The notes under the pieces are model-generated. The model searched no databases. It worked only from the letters and a program-made list of their open reading frames with translations, and had not been told where the DNA came from. A DNA stretch of 64,000 bases from Sulfuriroseicoccus oceanibius (GTDB lineage Bacteria; Verrucomicrobiota; Verrucomicrobiia; Verrucomicrobiales; SLCJ01), in the NCBI RefSeq assembly GCF_010681825.2, contig NZ_CP066776.1, positions 1,426,001-1,490,000 of the forward strand, written 5' to 3'. Shown in pieces: positions 26,409-35,585 of this stretch. Numbering within the stretch: the first letter of the stretch is position 1; each line of letters starts with the position of its first letter. Position numbers and translations under genes: made by a program.

Positions 26409-28811
26409 ATGGCCCAATCCCCTGAGCACGATACCAAGCCCTGCCGTCATTGCGGTACGCCGTTTACTCCAGCGTCTACTGATGATGCGTTTTGTTGTTC
26501 CGGCTGCGAGTACGTGTACCAGCTGATCCACGAGGAAGGGCTGCAGCGGTTCTACGATTTCAAGGGGAAGTCCAACCTGCCGCCGGTGCGCGGCAAGGTA
26601 TTCGACGAGGCGGATTTTCCGTGGTTGAAGGAAGCGGTCGCGGTGGCGGAACAACAAGCGCTCGATGACGGGCGGAGCACGGGGTTGCTCCAGCTTAAGG
26701 CGCATCTCGATGGGGTGACGTGCGTCGGGTGCGTGTGGTTGGTCGAGCGCATTGCCTCGAAGGTCGAGGGCGTGGCGGCTCCGGATCTGGCTCCGGCGTC
26801 GGGGGAGATCACTGTGCGGTGGGAAGTAGGCAAGAGCGACGCGCTGATGCAGTTGGCTGGTGAGTTGTTGCGATTTGGCTACCGATTGACTCCGCTGGGG
26901 GAAAGGGAGAGTCGCTCGCGGGAGCTGCGCGATTTGCAGATCCGTGCGGGGATGTGTGGTGCGCTGGCGTTGAATGGAATGGCGTTCACCTTGCCGCGCT
27001 ATCTCGGGATGCCGGAGGATTTCATGTTCGCCGGTGTGTTTGACTGGATCATCGTGCTGTCGGCGACCTTGGCGTTTTTCTCTGGTGGGAGTTATTTCAT
27101 CCGTCGGGCGTTGGTGTCGCTGCGGGCGCGGATCATCCACATGGACGTGCCGATCGCGCTGGGCGTGACAGTGGCGTTTCTGGGGTCGTTTGTCGGCTGG
27201 ATGACCGGGCACTCCGGGCTTTTCTACTTCGACTTTGTTTCGATCTTTTTGTTCCTGATGCTCGGTGGGCGCTGCATCCAGCTGATGGCAGTGAACCGTC
27301 AACGGGCGGACGCGGAAAAGCAGACACTGCGGCCGGATGCGGTACGGGCTGCCGGTTCCGGCGAGCGCGTGGAGTCCGGGGATTTGGTCAAAGGGATGCG
27401 CTACGAAGTGGATCCGGGCGGAGTGGTTCCAATTGCCTCGTCGGTGGTGGACCGCGACGTGACCTGTAGTCTGGAATGGATCACTGGTGAGTCAGAGGCG
27501 CGCGAGTGGAAGGTGGGGGCGCAGTTGCCTGCCGGCGCGATCAACCTGGGGCGCTCGGTGGCGACTTTTGAGGCGGAGGAGGATTGGGAAGGGTCGATGC
27601 TCGAGCGCATGGGCGACGGGCGCGAGGGTACGCCGCGCAACCCAATTCTTGAGAAGACATTGGCAATCTACGTCGCGGTGGTGATGGTGATTGCCATTGT
27701 GGGCGGGGTTGTCTGGTGGGCACGCTCGGGGGATCCGATCACGAGCCTGCAGGTGTTTGTTTCGGTGTTGGTGGTGTCGTGCCCGTGTGCGCTCGGGGTT
27801 TCGATGCCGCTGGCCGATGACCTGGCACGGATGCGGGCACAGTCCGCCGGGATTTTCATCCGCAGGGAGAACCTGTGGGGACGTCTGAAGAAAGTGCGCG
27901 CCATTTGGTTCGACAAAACTGGAACTCTCACCATGGAACTGCCGTCGCTGGTGAACCCGGAAGCCGTGAAGCGGCTGGATGATTCGGGTGCGTATGCCTT
28001 GGCGGCGCTGACCGCGGGGAGTGTCCACCCGGTGGCGCGCAGTTTGCGTGACACGCTCGGGGTGCGTGGGCAGAAGATGCGGGACGCCGGTGCCCGTGCG
28101 GATGCGGCATCGGTCGATGATTACCCAGGTTTGGGTGTGGCGTGGCGTGACCAATCCGGGCGCGTTTGGCGGTTGGGTCGGCCATCGTGGGCGGCGGACG
28201 AGGCTCCGGCCGGAGTGGACTCTGTGCTGGCGTGCGATGGCCGCGTGGTCGAGGCATTCCAGCTGGTGGATGGTGCGCGCCCGCAGTCGGTGGCGGCGGT
28301 CGATTGGATGGCCGGGCGTGGCTATCAGGTGGGAATTGTCAGTGGCGACCGACCGGAGAAAGTCGACCACATCGGGGACTCGTTGGGCGTGGCGCCGCAG
28401 CATCGCCGTGCCGGGTTCCTGCCTGAGGAGAAGGCGCAGTTGATCAAAGCAGAGGAAGCGGCGGGACGCCCTGTGTTGTTTGTCGGCGATGGAGCCAACG
28501 ACGCACTCGCCTGCGACGAGGCCACGGTATCGGCGACGGTGGTGTCAGACCGTGCGGCGTTGGCGGACCGTGCGGACTTCTGTGTGTTTGGCCAGGGGAT
28601 GGCTTATTTGCAGACGCTGTGGCGCATCGCCGACGTGCGCGGACGGGCGGTGATGCGGGCATTTGTGTTTGCGGTGGTCTACAACCTGGCGGCCATCAGC
28701 TTGTGCCTGATGGGGCTGATGCATCCATTGATCGCCGCCATCATCATGCCCGTGGGCTCCGTGCTCTCACTGGCGATCGTTGCTGGCAGCTTCCGCCAAT
28801 TGCGGCGGTAG
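26409..28811 (+). CDS. ccoI: CcoI-type copper P-type ATPase
   Basis: Heavy-metal P1B-ATPase, 800 residues from ATG 26409. The N-terminal Cys-rich part (CRHCGTPF; FCCSGCEYVY) is typical of FixI/CcoI. A metal-binding domain follows with GVTCVGCVWLVERI. The transport motif is VVSCPCALGVSMPLA, the phosphorylation site FDKTGTLT, and the hinge GDGANDALA. CcoI exports copper for CuB of cbb3 oxidase. An open frame reaches back to 26334 but lies in repeat text, so the later ATG is chosen. Confidence 0.93.
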   Translation: MAQSPEHDTKPCRHCGTPFTPASTDDAFCCSGCEYVYQLIHEEGLQRFYDFKGKSNLPPVRGKVFDEADFPWLKEAVAVAEQQALDDGRSTGLLQLKAHLDGVTCVGCVWLVERIASKVEGVAAPDLAPASGEITVRWEVGKSDALMQLAGELLRFGYRLTPLGERESRSRELRDLQIRAGMCGALALNGMAFTLPRYLGMPEDFMFAGVFDWIIVLSATLAFFSGGSYFIRRALVSLRARIIHMDVPIALGVTVAFLGSFVGWMTGHSGLFYFDFVSIFLFLMLGGRCIQLMAVNRQRADAEKQTLRPDAVRAAGSGERVESGDLVKGMRYEVDPGGVVPIASSVVDRDVTCSLEWITGESEAREWKVGAQLPAGAINLGRSVATFEAEEDWEGSMLERMGDGREGTPRNPILEKTLAIYVAVVMVIAIVGGVVWWARSGDPITSLQVFVSVLVVSCPCALGVSMPLADDLARMRAQSAGIFIRRENLWGRLKKVRAIWFDKTGTLTMELPSLVNPEAVKRLDDSGAYALAALTAGSVHPVARSLRDTLGVRGQKMRDAGARADAASVDDYPGLGVAWRDQSGRVWRLGRPSWAADEAPAGVDSVLACDGRVVEAFQLVDGARPQSVAAVDWMAGRGYQVGIVSGDRPEKVDHIGDSLGVAPQHRRAGFLPEEKAQLIKAEEAAGRPVLFVGDGANDALACDEATVSATVVSDRAALADRADFCVFGQGMAYLQTLWRIADVRGRAVMRAFVFAVVYNLAAISLCLMGLMHPLIAAIIMPVGSVLSLAIVAGSFRQLRR

Positions 28812-28837
28812 CGAGGGTGATGGCGGCGTGTCCCGGA

Positions 28838-30286
28838 CTAGTTTGCTTTTTCGATGTCGGGCAGGATCCATCTGCGATCGAGGAATGGCTTTTCGGGTGA
28901 GTAGAGGCGGAAGTAGGGAAACCAAGCCTTGCCGGCCACGGTCGGGATCCAGTTCTTTGCAGCATCTCCCTCTGGCTTGTCCGGCCCCATGTAGATGGTC
29001 ACTGATCCATCGGCGTTCGGGTGGAGGTCCATGCGGGATGAACGGTCAGCGATTTGGTGTTCGTTGACCAGCAGGCAGCGCGTGGCCACATCGTAGAGGG
29101 TGATCGACCAAAAGGCTTTGGCGGGGGCGTTTGGCGGGACGTGGAGTTGGTAGTTGGTTCCTCCGTCGAGCCAATCTCCGTCCTTGTCTTTGTAAGTGGC
29201 GAGGTAGACTTGCCCTTTACCGGTTTTCTGGCCGTGCATGGCGATGTCGTTGGTGACGGCTTCATAGAACCAAGCTGCGCGGCCGTCCAAGGCGTCGTAA
29301 TGTTCGCGGCGCTGATCCGGCGGGGAGACCGTGGCAAATTCCCACTGGGATCCATCGACGTAGTGGGCATCCTCCATCCGTTTGACGAAGTCATTGGCTT
29401 TTGCCATCGCTTCGCCGACCAGCGCAGCCTCGGTGAGGATCTTGGTTTGGCGATCATTCGGAGTGAATGGTTTGCCTTTCTCGATTCCCAGTGGTTTGAG
29501 CATGGCGAGGAAGAGGCGATCGCGCTCAAACACAGGCTCACGGTCGATGATCTCAGCCAGGCGGGTCCAATACTCCATGCCGCGAGGTTGGGCTGCCAGC
29601 CATGGTTTTCCATCCGGCGTGATGAAGCCACGAGGTTTTGGGGCGTCCCGCTCGCTCCATGGGTAGATGGCAATTTGCTCAAGTAGAGCCATACGATCGG
29701 CTTTCTCTTTCGGCATGAGTCTGATCCCCAGCAGAAGGCTGTTGGTCGGCGATTGGTAGACTTTGAACCCTTCGGCTTCAGCATCTTCCGGCACGTCCTG
29801 TCCGGGGGCGACAAAGAGGTATTTGCCGGGCTCGGTGATCTGAGTGATGCCAATTTGCCACATGTCGTGTGCGGCTCCGCGGACCTCTCCCTTTGGCATG
29901 ATGACAATCCATGGACCCTCGACCAAGTTGATGAATGGGAGCGCGTAGGGAGTGGTGGCGTTGTAGGTGAGTCCGCCGAGTTTGTCCTGATAGCTCTCGA
30001 AGAGAATAATCTGACCGTTCTCGGCGCCGAGTTGTTGTTCGTGGGCATATTGCCACTGGGCCATCGAGACCAACGGAAGCGCCCACAGGTAGGTTTGGCA
30101 GGCCCGTTGGAAGTCGAGTTCGTTGAACAGGGCATCGACCGTTTCATCGGTGGGGTAGCCATTGGCGAAGTCGTGGGTGAACTCGAGCTTGCCGATGCGG
30201 GTGTCGATGGATTCGGGCTCGGCTGGTGCTCCAAGAGTGAGCGTGACGAGGGTGCCGGCGAGGAGCAGTGTGCTGGGCGCTTTCAT
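28838..30286 (-). CDS. Secreted DUF1254/DUF1214 protein, paralogue 1
   Basis: A 482-residue protein with a signal peptide (MKAPSTLLLAGTLVTLTLGAPA). The DUF1254 half begins near FQRACQTYLWALPLVSMAQW. The C-terminal DUF1214 half has FWSITLYDVATRCLLVNE and ends YFRLYSPEKPFLDRRW, the family hallmark. The substrate and reaction of these proteins are not established. It is the last gene of a three-gene minus-strand unit with a paralogue 26 bp upstream and an outer-membrane protein before that. Confidence 0.9.
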   Translation of the reverse strand: MKAPSTLLLAGTLVTLTLGAPAEPESIDTRIGKLEFTHDFANGYPTDETVDALFNELDFQRACQTYLWALPLVSMAQWQYAHEQQLGAENGQIILFESYQDKLGGLTYNATTPYALPFINLVEGPWIVIMPKGEVRGAAHDMWQIGITQITEPGKYLFVAPGQDVPEDAEAEGFKVYQSPTNSLLLGIRLMPKEKADRMALLEQIAIYPWSERDAPKPRGFITPDGKPWLAAQPRGMEYWTRLAEIIDREPVFERDRLFLAMLKPLGIEKGKPFTPNDRQTKILTEAALVGEAMAKANDFVKRMEDAHYVDGSQWEFATVSPPDQRREHYDALDGRAAWFYEAVTNDIAMHGQKTGKGQVYLATYKDKDGDWLDGGTNYQLHVPPNAPAKAFWSITLYDVATRCLLVNEHQIADRSSRMDLHPNADGSVTIYMGPDKPEGDAAKNWIPTVAGKAWFPYFRLYSPEKPFLDRRWILPDIEKAN

Positions 30287-30312
30287 GGCGTGGCTTTTTG
30301 GGCGGTGTAGTG

Positions 30313-31767
30313 TTAGTCGATCTTGACGACGTCGTCGGGTTTCCAGGATTTGTCGAAGTAGGCTTTGCCCGGGCTGTAGAGGCGGATCACGACGAAGAAC
30401 CCTTCCGCCGGATTGGTGCCGATGTAGTTGGACTCGGGGGCGGACTCCGGTTTGTCCGGGCCGAAGTAGAGGTCGATCGATCCGTCCTCGTTGTATTTGA
30501 GCTCGCCCTGGGAGCTGAGCGACGGGATGAGTTGTCCGGGTTTGTTGACTCCCGCTGCGGTGGGGGCGTCATAGAGGGTGACGGCCCAGAAGTTTTCCGC
30601 AGGGATCCCGGCGGGTAGGTGGAGCTTGTAGTGGTTTTGCCCCATGAGGAAGTTGCCGTCGGCGTCCTTGAAGGTGAGTGGGTATTTCGAGCCTTTGCCT
30701 ACCATGTCGACGACCATTCCTGGACTGCTGGAATAGGCGAAGCGGAAGAAGGCGGTGCGGGCATCCAGGTTGAGGAATGATTTGCCTTCGAAGACTTCGC
30801 TGCCGCCGATGAAGCCCTCGTCGTATTGCCGGTCCGGGTAACGGAGTGTTCCTTCCATCCTACGCTCGTAGCGCTGGGCGGAGGCGATCTTCCAAGCCAC
30901 ATTGGCAGCGCGGTTGAGGATGGCCTGCATGCGTGCGTCGGGTTCGAATGGCTCGCCTTTGATGATTCCGAGGGTTGCCATCATGCCCCGCATGGCGAAG
31001 TCCTCGCGATGAGCGGGTTCGTAGTCGATGAACTTTTTGAGGTTTTCGAAGTAGCTGATGTCCTGCGTGACGAGCATGTTAGACGGCTTTTCCGAGGCGT
31101 TGGGGAAGGTCATCCGGGTGGCCGAGTCCTTTTTGCCCAAGGGGTAGACACGGGTCTGCTCGATGGTTTGCACTGCGTTGTCGGTTTTGCCGTCGACCAG
31201 GAAGCCCCGCCAGAAGAGGAAGACGCGGTAGGTCTCGGATTTGAAAGTGAAAAATCCCTCGGGGGCTTCGCCCTCATAGTCCGGGGGAAGTAGCAGGTAT
31301 TTGCCTCCTTCGCCCTTGTCCGGACCGACGAATCCCACATCGCACAATGGGCGGTGCCAGAACGTGCAGAACATGCCCTGGAGTTTTGGAGGGACTTCGA
31401 CCACAACCGGCCCGTTCTTCAGGTCCAGATAACTCATGGCGTAGACGACGTCTGAGTTCGGGGTGGTGACGCGGGTTCGGGTGTTGAGTCGGTCCTTCCA
31501 GACGGGGAGGATGTGGTTTCCCGCTCCGAACGTGGCCTCCGAGCCCTGGCGCATGGCATCGATGTTCATCGCGGGCAATGCCCAGAGGTAGACTTGGACG
31601 GCGCGTTGGAAGTCCAGTTCGTCATAGAGGCGGGCGGAGGCTTCGGCTGTTGGGTAACCTCCGGGAGCGTCGAGCGCGGAGAGCTCTTTCCACGCTTCAT
31701 GGTCGGCAGCGTGTGCTCCTGAGAGGGCGAGGAGTCCTGAGATCAAGAAGGAGAGGGCGGCTTTCAT
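30313..31767 (-). CDS. Secreted DUF1254/DUF1214 protein, paralogue 2
   Basis: A 484-residue paralogue of the downstream gene, with signal peptide MKAALSFLISGLLALSGAHA. DUF1254 motif FQRAVQVYLWALPAMNIDAM; DUF1214 motif NFWAVTLYDAPTAAGVN and VIRLYSPGKAYFDKSW. The two copies share domain order but differ at most positions, so the duplication is not recent. It starts 12 bp after the outer-membrane protein gene, so translation is probably linked. Confidence 0.9.
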   Translation of the reverse strand: MKAALSFLISGLLALSGAHAADHEAWKELSALDAPGGYPTAEASARLYDELDFQRAVQVYLWALPAMNIDAMRQGSEATFGAGNHILPVWKDRLNTRTRVTTPNSDVVYAMSYLDLKNGPVVVEVPPKLQGMFCTFWHRPLCDVGFVGPDKGEGGKYLLLPPDYEGEAPEGFFTFKSETYRVFLFWRGFLVDGKTDNAVQTIEQTRVYPLGKKDSATRMTFPNASEKPSNMLVTQDISYFENLKKFIDYEPAHREDFAMRGMMATLGIIKGEPFEPDARMQAILNRAANVAWKIASAQRYERRMEGTLRYPDRQYDEGFIGGSEVFEGKSFLNLDARTAFFRFAYSSSPGMVVDMVGKGSKYPLTFKDADGNFLMGQNHYKLHLPAGIPAENFWAVTLYDAPTAAGVNKPGQLIPSLSSQGELKYNEDGSIDLYFGPDKPESAPESNYIGTNPAEGFFVVIRLYSPGKAYFDKSWKPDDVVKID

Positions 31768-31779
31768 TGGATTGGGCGG

Positions 31780-32595
31780 CTATTTTGGAAAGAGGAATGC
31801 GAGTGAGAAGTTGACGCTCCATTCGGGGGCTCCGCTCGGGCGCTCGACGTTGTAATACCCGCGGAGCCGGGCGTTGAGCGGTTGGTTGCCGATTTTGAAC
31901 ATACGGCCGATACCGCCGCCTACGGGGACGCTCCATCGTTGGCCGGGCGCGGCTTGCCAGTTGGCCAGGACGACGGGGTCGGTCATCAGGTACCAGCCAT
32001 TGTCCAGGTTGTAGTTCACAAAAGGTTGCAGCAGCGTCTGGTTGACGTCGGCGCGGTCGGATGCGCCCCCGACCGACCATAAGTGGCGGCCCAGCAGCCC
32101 GAGAGACCAGGGTTTGGGCTGGGTTAGAATGACTGCGCTGGGGCCAAGGCTCCATTTTTCAGCTCCGAGCAGAGGGTCCGTCGCGCTGGGGAACATCAAT
32201 GATGGTCCAACGCCCCAAATGACAGCCCCCGATTTCGCCGGCGACAAGAAGCCGGTGTAGTTCAAGTCGCCAAGTCCGAAGACTTCATCGGTGGGGATAT
32301 CTGGTATTTCGGGAATGGAGGGGAGGCTGCCAATCGCGCCCTCCACGTAGGCCACGGGTAGGATGAACCTGCTTACCAAATTCCAATCGCCAATTTGGGT
32401 TGGTATGACGGGTTGGATGTTGGAGATCACCGCGGTGCCGTTGTCCGCTCCGAAGTCCACCGAGGTGTCGATGGGGAGGCTGATCATGGAGGCGATGGGG
32501 TTTTGCGCCTTTGCTGCGAGATCGTCGTCAGCGACAGATTGGTGCGCCGGGAATGAGAGAGTGATGCCTAAGAGGACGGGCAGGGTGCAGTTCAT
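31780..32595 (-). CDS. Outer-membrane transporter-like protein (neuromedin U family misnomer)
   Basis: A 271-residue protein with signal peptide and the segment AAKAQNPIASMISLPIDTS followed by NIQPVIPTQIGDWNLVSRF. This is the pattern of barrels often annotated as neuromedin U or putative transporter. The C-terminus ends NFSLAFLFPK. It heads the transcript with the two DUF1254 proteins, suggesting that the barrel and the periplasmic proteins act on the same substrate. Confidence 0.75.
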   Translation of the reverse strand: MNCTLPVLLGITLSFPAHQSVADDDLAAKAQNPIASMISLPIDTSVDFGADNGTAVISNIQPVIPTQIGDWNLVSRFILPVAYVEGAIGSLPSIPEIPDIPTDEVFGLGDLNYTGFLSPAKSGAVIWGVGPSLMFPSATDPLLGAEKWSLGPSAVILTQPKPWSLGLLGRHLWSVGGASDRADVNQTLLQPFVNYNLDNGWYLMTDPVVLANWQAAPGQRWSVPVGGGIGRMFKIGNQPLNARLRGYYNVERPSGAPEWSVNFSLAFLFPK

Positions 32596-32918
32596 GGCGA
32601 TGGCTGGTAAATTTTCAGGAGTGCCTGGAGGAGGAGAGGAGGCTATGGCGCTACGACTTGTAGAGGATTAACGGATTCGAACGATTGATTGGGGCAGGGG
32701 GTGCCGGTGTGTTTGTGCTGCTTTGTCAGTATTTTGGAGGGTGGTGTTGCGGGGTGGATATGAAAGAGCCGCAGCTCATGAGAGGAGGACAGTTCTTTGC
32801 ATTTTGGTGCAATGGTCTTGCGTTTGGGTTAGGGAGGTGATAAGTGATTTTGTCTCAGCGGAAGCGATGAGTTAGTTTCATGACCTCCCGCGGAGAGAGC
32901 CCAACCTCAAAAAAGACG
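32596..32918. other. Divergent intergenic region
   Basis: Separates the barrel gene from the PEP-CTERM gene and should hold both promoters. No clear box or repeat was identified. Confidence 0.4.
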
Positions 32919-33575
32919 ATGAATAAGACGATTTCTGTTTTGGCTGGTCTTGCGATGGCGGTGTCAGCGAATGCTGCCACGCTCGCCATCAACTTTACCG
33001 GCAGTACAAACACAAGTGTTAGCGGTGACCTGTATGGCGTGACGCAGGCGGACTGGAACAACGTGTCGGGTGGCGGAAGCACGCCAACCGATACGCTGGT
33101 TACCTCGGACACCGGACAAAGCGCGACGGTGACTTTCAGTGGTCGCGGCACCTATCGGATGAACGGGACGCCGGTCACGGTGGAGGAAAGCCTGTTCCAT
33201 GGGTATCTCGACGATGCCAATGACCGGGGGGTAACCATCAGCCTCAATATGGGGGCCATTGCCACTGGATTCTACACGGTGACGATCTTCAGTGCGTCGG
33301 ACAATGGAGGTGGCGGTTTTAACGATATCACAGTCAATGGCGTGGCGAACTCGGTGACCAACGATGGAAACCTTGGCGGACTGAGCAACGCACATGCGAC
33401 CACCGTGGTGACCGGCGTGACCGGTGATTTGAGCATTACGACTCCCGTGCGCAATGGCTCGACCCGTAGCTCGATTGCTGGATTTACGGTTGAATACACA
33501 GCAGTGCCAGAGCCATCGTCTGCAGCGTTGCTTGGACTTGGCGGACTTGCGTTGATTTTGCGCCGTCGCAAATAG
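32919..33575 (+). CDS. PEP-CTERM sorting-signal protein
   Basis: A 218-residue secreted protein: signal peptide MNKTISVLAGLAMAVSANAA, a Gly/Thr/Ser-rich beta body, and a C-terminal VPEPSSAALLGLGGLALILRRRK made of the PEP motif, a hydrophobic helix and a basic end. The tail directs the protein to an exosortase for release or surface attachment. ATG 32919 is chosen over 32880 because the signal peptide begins there. Its own function is unknown. Confidence 0.9.
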   Translation: MNKTISVLAGLAMAVSANAATLAINFTGSTNTSVSGDLYGVTQADWNNVSGGGSTPTDTLVTSDTGQSATVTFSGRGTYRMNGTPVTVEESLFHGYLDDANDRGVTISLNMGAIATGFYTVTIFSASDNGGGGFNDITVNGVANSVTNDGNLGGLSNAHATTVVTGVTGDLSITTPVRNGSTRSSIAGFTVEYTAVPEPSSAALLGLGGLALILRRRK

Positions 33576-33612
33576 GTTGGATTTTTGCGGACTGAGACGG
33601 TCCGACAATGAG

Positions 33613-33648
33613 AATGCCGCAGCCCTCTCCAGGGTCTGCGGCATTTTT
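33613..33648 (+). terminator. Intrinsic terminator after PEP-CTERM gene
   Basis: Ten-base-pair stem AATGCCGCAG/CTGCGGCATT with CCC/GGG continuing it inward, then five T. Confidence 0.85.
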
Positions 33649-33665
33649 GTGTAAAGGCTGGGCGC

Positions 33666-34154
33666 TTATGAACTTGGCGGGCCGGTCCAGTTGCCGTTGG
33701 GGACGGGGATGGCGTTGGGCATTGCCAGATCGGTGGCGATGTAGGTCCATGCAGCGAGCGGGCGGTGGTCCGCCATGATGGTGGTGAGCACGCGTTGGTA
33801 GGGTGAGGGCTCGCCGGGGGTGAACTCTTCGAGCCAATCGATGGCAGGTAGGGAGTCGATGGGATTGGGGAAGTGCATTAGTTCGCCGTGCACGCATTGG
33901 GTGTCGGCTGGCGGCGTCTCAGGAAGCGGGCTGAGAGCGTTGTGTTGGTCCTGGATCTCAAGGTCACGGAGATAATCCGTACAGCCGTGGGCGAGAATAG
34001 TGGACTCAGGGAGTATCAGGCCGGGGTAACCTTCTTCGAGGTGGAAGAGTTTGCCGTGGAGCGTGGCCTGGGTGATGTCCTCCGCGCCGGAGCAGAAGCG
34101 GTCGTGGTATTCGAGTCCGCGTTTGAGCGAGCCGTAAACGAAGAGTCGGAACAT
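33666..34154 (-). CDS. Gamma-glutamylcyclotransferase-like (GGCT/AIG2) protein
   Basis: A 162-residue protein with the family start FRLFVYGSLKRGLEYHDRF, which forms the substrate-binding loop, and a typical GKLFHLEEGYPGLILPE. Members cleave gamma-glutamyl amines or act on small amides; the exact substrate is unknown here. The ATG is 3 bp from a run of ten heptamers, so the upstream control region is almost entirely repeat. Confidence 0.8.
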   Translation of the reverse strand: MFRLFVYGSLKRGLEYHDRFCSGAEDITQATLHGKLFHLEEGYPGLILPESTILAHGCTDYLRDLEIQDQHNALSPLPETPPADTQCVHGELMHFPNPIDSLPAIDWLEEFTPGEPSPYQRVLTTIMADHRPLAAWTYIATDLAMPNAIPVPNGNWTGPPSS

Positions 34155-34157
34155 GAT

Positions 34158-34227
34158 GGAAGTAGGAAGTAGGAAGTAGGAAGTAGGAAGTAGGAAGTAG
34201 GAAGTAGGAAGTAGGAAGTAGGAAGTA
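34158..34227. repeat. Ten perfect tandem copies of heptamer GGAAGTA
   Basis: Seventy bases made of ten identical 7-bp units, ending 3 bp from the ATG of the GGCT-like gene and abutting the terminator of the RRM gene. On the gene's strand the unit is TACTTCC. No reading frame through the repeat contains a stop. Confidence 0.97.
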
Positions 34228-34271
34228 AAACACCCCGCTCCGCGGTGGCTTGGGCCGGTGCGGAACGGGGT
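34227..34271 (-). terminator. Intrinsic terminator after the RRM gene
   Basis: Minus-strand stem CACCCCGTTCCGC/GCGGAGCGGGGTG with one mismatch, then TTTTA. The T run merges into the heptamer repeat. Confidence 0.75.
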
Positions 34272-34294
34272 GGAAATGCGGAAGCAGGTCGCGC

Positions 34295-34846
34295 TTAGTC
34301 TTTGCGCACCTTGGCGCCGGAGACGACGAGCTTGCGGCCCATGAAGTCCTGGTCGTGGAGCACCTCGACGGCGCGCTTTGCTTCGTCGGTGGTGGTCATT
34401 TCGAGGAAGCCGTAGCCCTTTGAGCGCTGGGTGTGGCGGTGGCTGATGATTTCGACTTCCTTGACGGTGCCGACACCGGAGAAGAGCTCGGTGAGGTCGG
34501 CCTCGGAGGCGTCGTAGCTGAGGTTGCCGATGTAGAGTCGTGGGGACTCGACCGGGATGATCTCAGGGGTGCGTTTCGCGCGCTTTTTCTTTTCGCCGCC
34601 TTGCTGGCCTTTTTGCTCGTTGCCGGAGACGCGCTTGACGCTCTTTGGTCGGCCGGTGCCTTTGTTGGTCTGCTTTGGCTCGATGCCGAGAGCTTTGAGG
34701 ACCTTCTGCCAGAACGTGAGTTTCTTCGGTTTGCGTGGTCCGCGGTTGCGGTTGCCGTTATTGTTGCGTCGGGTGGACGACGAGCGGTTTCCACCCGATC
34801 GGCGGCGGCCGCCTCGGGAAGAGCTGGATGATGTGGATGTGGTCAT
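34295..34846 (-). CDS. RRM-domain RNA-binding protein
   Basis: A 183-residue protein. Residues 1 to about 95 are a basic, low-complexity Ser/Arg/Gly/Asn-rich region. The C-terminal RRM has RNP2 LYIGNLSY and RNP1 KGYGFLEM, typical of glycine-rich-type bacterial RNA-binding proteins linked to cold or mRNA control. The frame stays open upstream to 35263, but that part shows no domain, so ATG 34846 is used; the gene probably has a long leader. Confidence 0.88.
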   Translation of the reverse strand: MTTSTSSSSSRGGRRRSGGNRSSSTRRNNNGNRNRGPRKPKKLTFWQKVLKALGIEPKQTNKGTGRPKSVKRVSGNEQKGQQGGEKKKRAKRTPEIIPVESPRLYIGNLSYDASEADLTELFSGVGTVKEVEIISHRHTQRSKGYGFLEMTTTDEAKRAVEVLHDQDFMGRKLVVSGAKVRKD

Positions 34847-35585
34847 TTTGACTTCACTGATTATGGGTGGCTGGCGTTCCGATTTGAGGGATTGCCAGCG
34901 GTCTGAGCAGTGGAGCCTCTGATCTACCGGGGGCACCTTTGGCCACGGGGATCCGGCGTGTGCCGGAGTGTGGTCGGGGGTGAGCCTCCACGCCTTCGCG
35001 GGGCGCAGTAGGCAGATGCCGATGGACGGAATCGGTGCATGAACCGAATGGCCGGAGCCGGATTGGTTGCGGTCGGTTCGTTGCGGTAGAAAGACAGAGC
35101 TCCACCCGTTGTGGGTTGTTTGTCCGTGTCTGATGGCACGTGCCCGTTGATCCGTGACGCCCGGACGGCATGTGAGCCGATGGCGTGATCGAGAGACGAT
35201 GATCGGATCGGAGTATGAACCGCCACCATGAGACCATCCGCGTCGTGCATCGGTGCACGGCAAATCGCGGAGCTTGCAGGATGGTTGGTGGATGCGTTCA
35301 TGCTTTGTTGCGACTTTGTCATGAGAGGTCGCTTCCCCGGGGTAGCGTGTACCTGGCGGGGCGGTGTGTGCGGCAGGTGTGCCTCAGACGGTGCGACCAT
35401 ACGTTGTCGGCGCGATTTGGGCAAATGGAAATACTGGGCACGGGCGCTGGTAGTGAGGCGGATAGGAGTACGCGAAATTCGGTGGTTGTGTTGTGCGTAG
35501 TGCTGGCCGATCTCTCCTAGAATTGGCTTTCCAGAGGGTGGTGAATCTGCTCCCTTTGCCGCTGATTGATTCAGAAGAATTTACC
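34847..35585. other. Long intergenic region upstream of the RRM gene
   Basis: About 740 bp with no convincing gene. It lies between divergent genes and should hold the RRM leader and both promoters. ORFs on either strand here have no recognisable product. A structured or cold-responsive leader is possible but not shown. Confidence 0.4.

Noticed and set aside
34158-34227. Heptamer array as a CRISPR
   Set aside because: The units are 7 bp with no spacers, so it is a simple tandem repeat.
34847-35263. N-terminal extension of the RRM protein
   Set aside because: The extension has no domain and odd composition. The ATG at 34846 begins the typical Ser/Arg-rich region.
35215-35520. 101-residue ORF between the RRM and DacA-like genes
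   Set aside because: It is Arg/Cys-rich with no homology signal, overlaps other equally long random frames, and has no clear start context.
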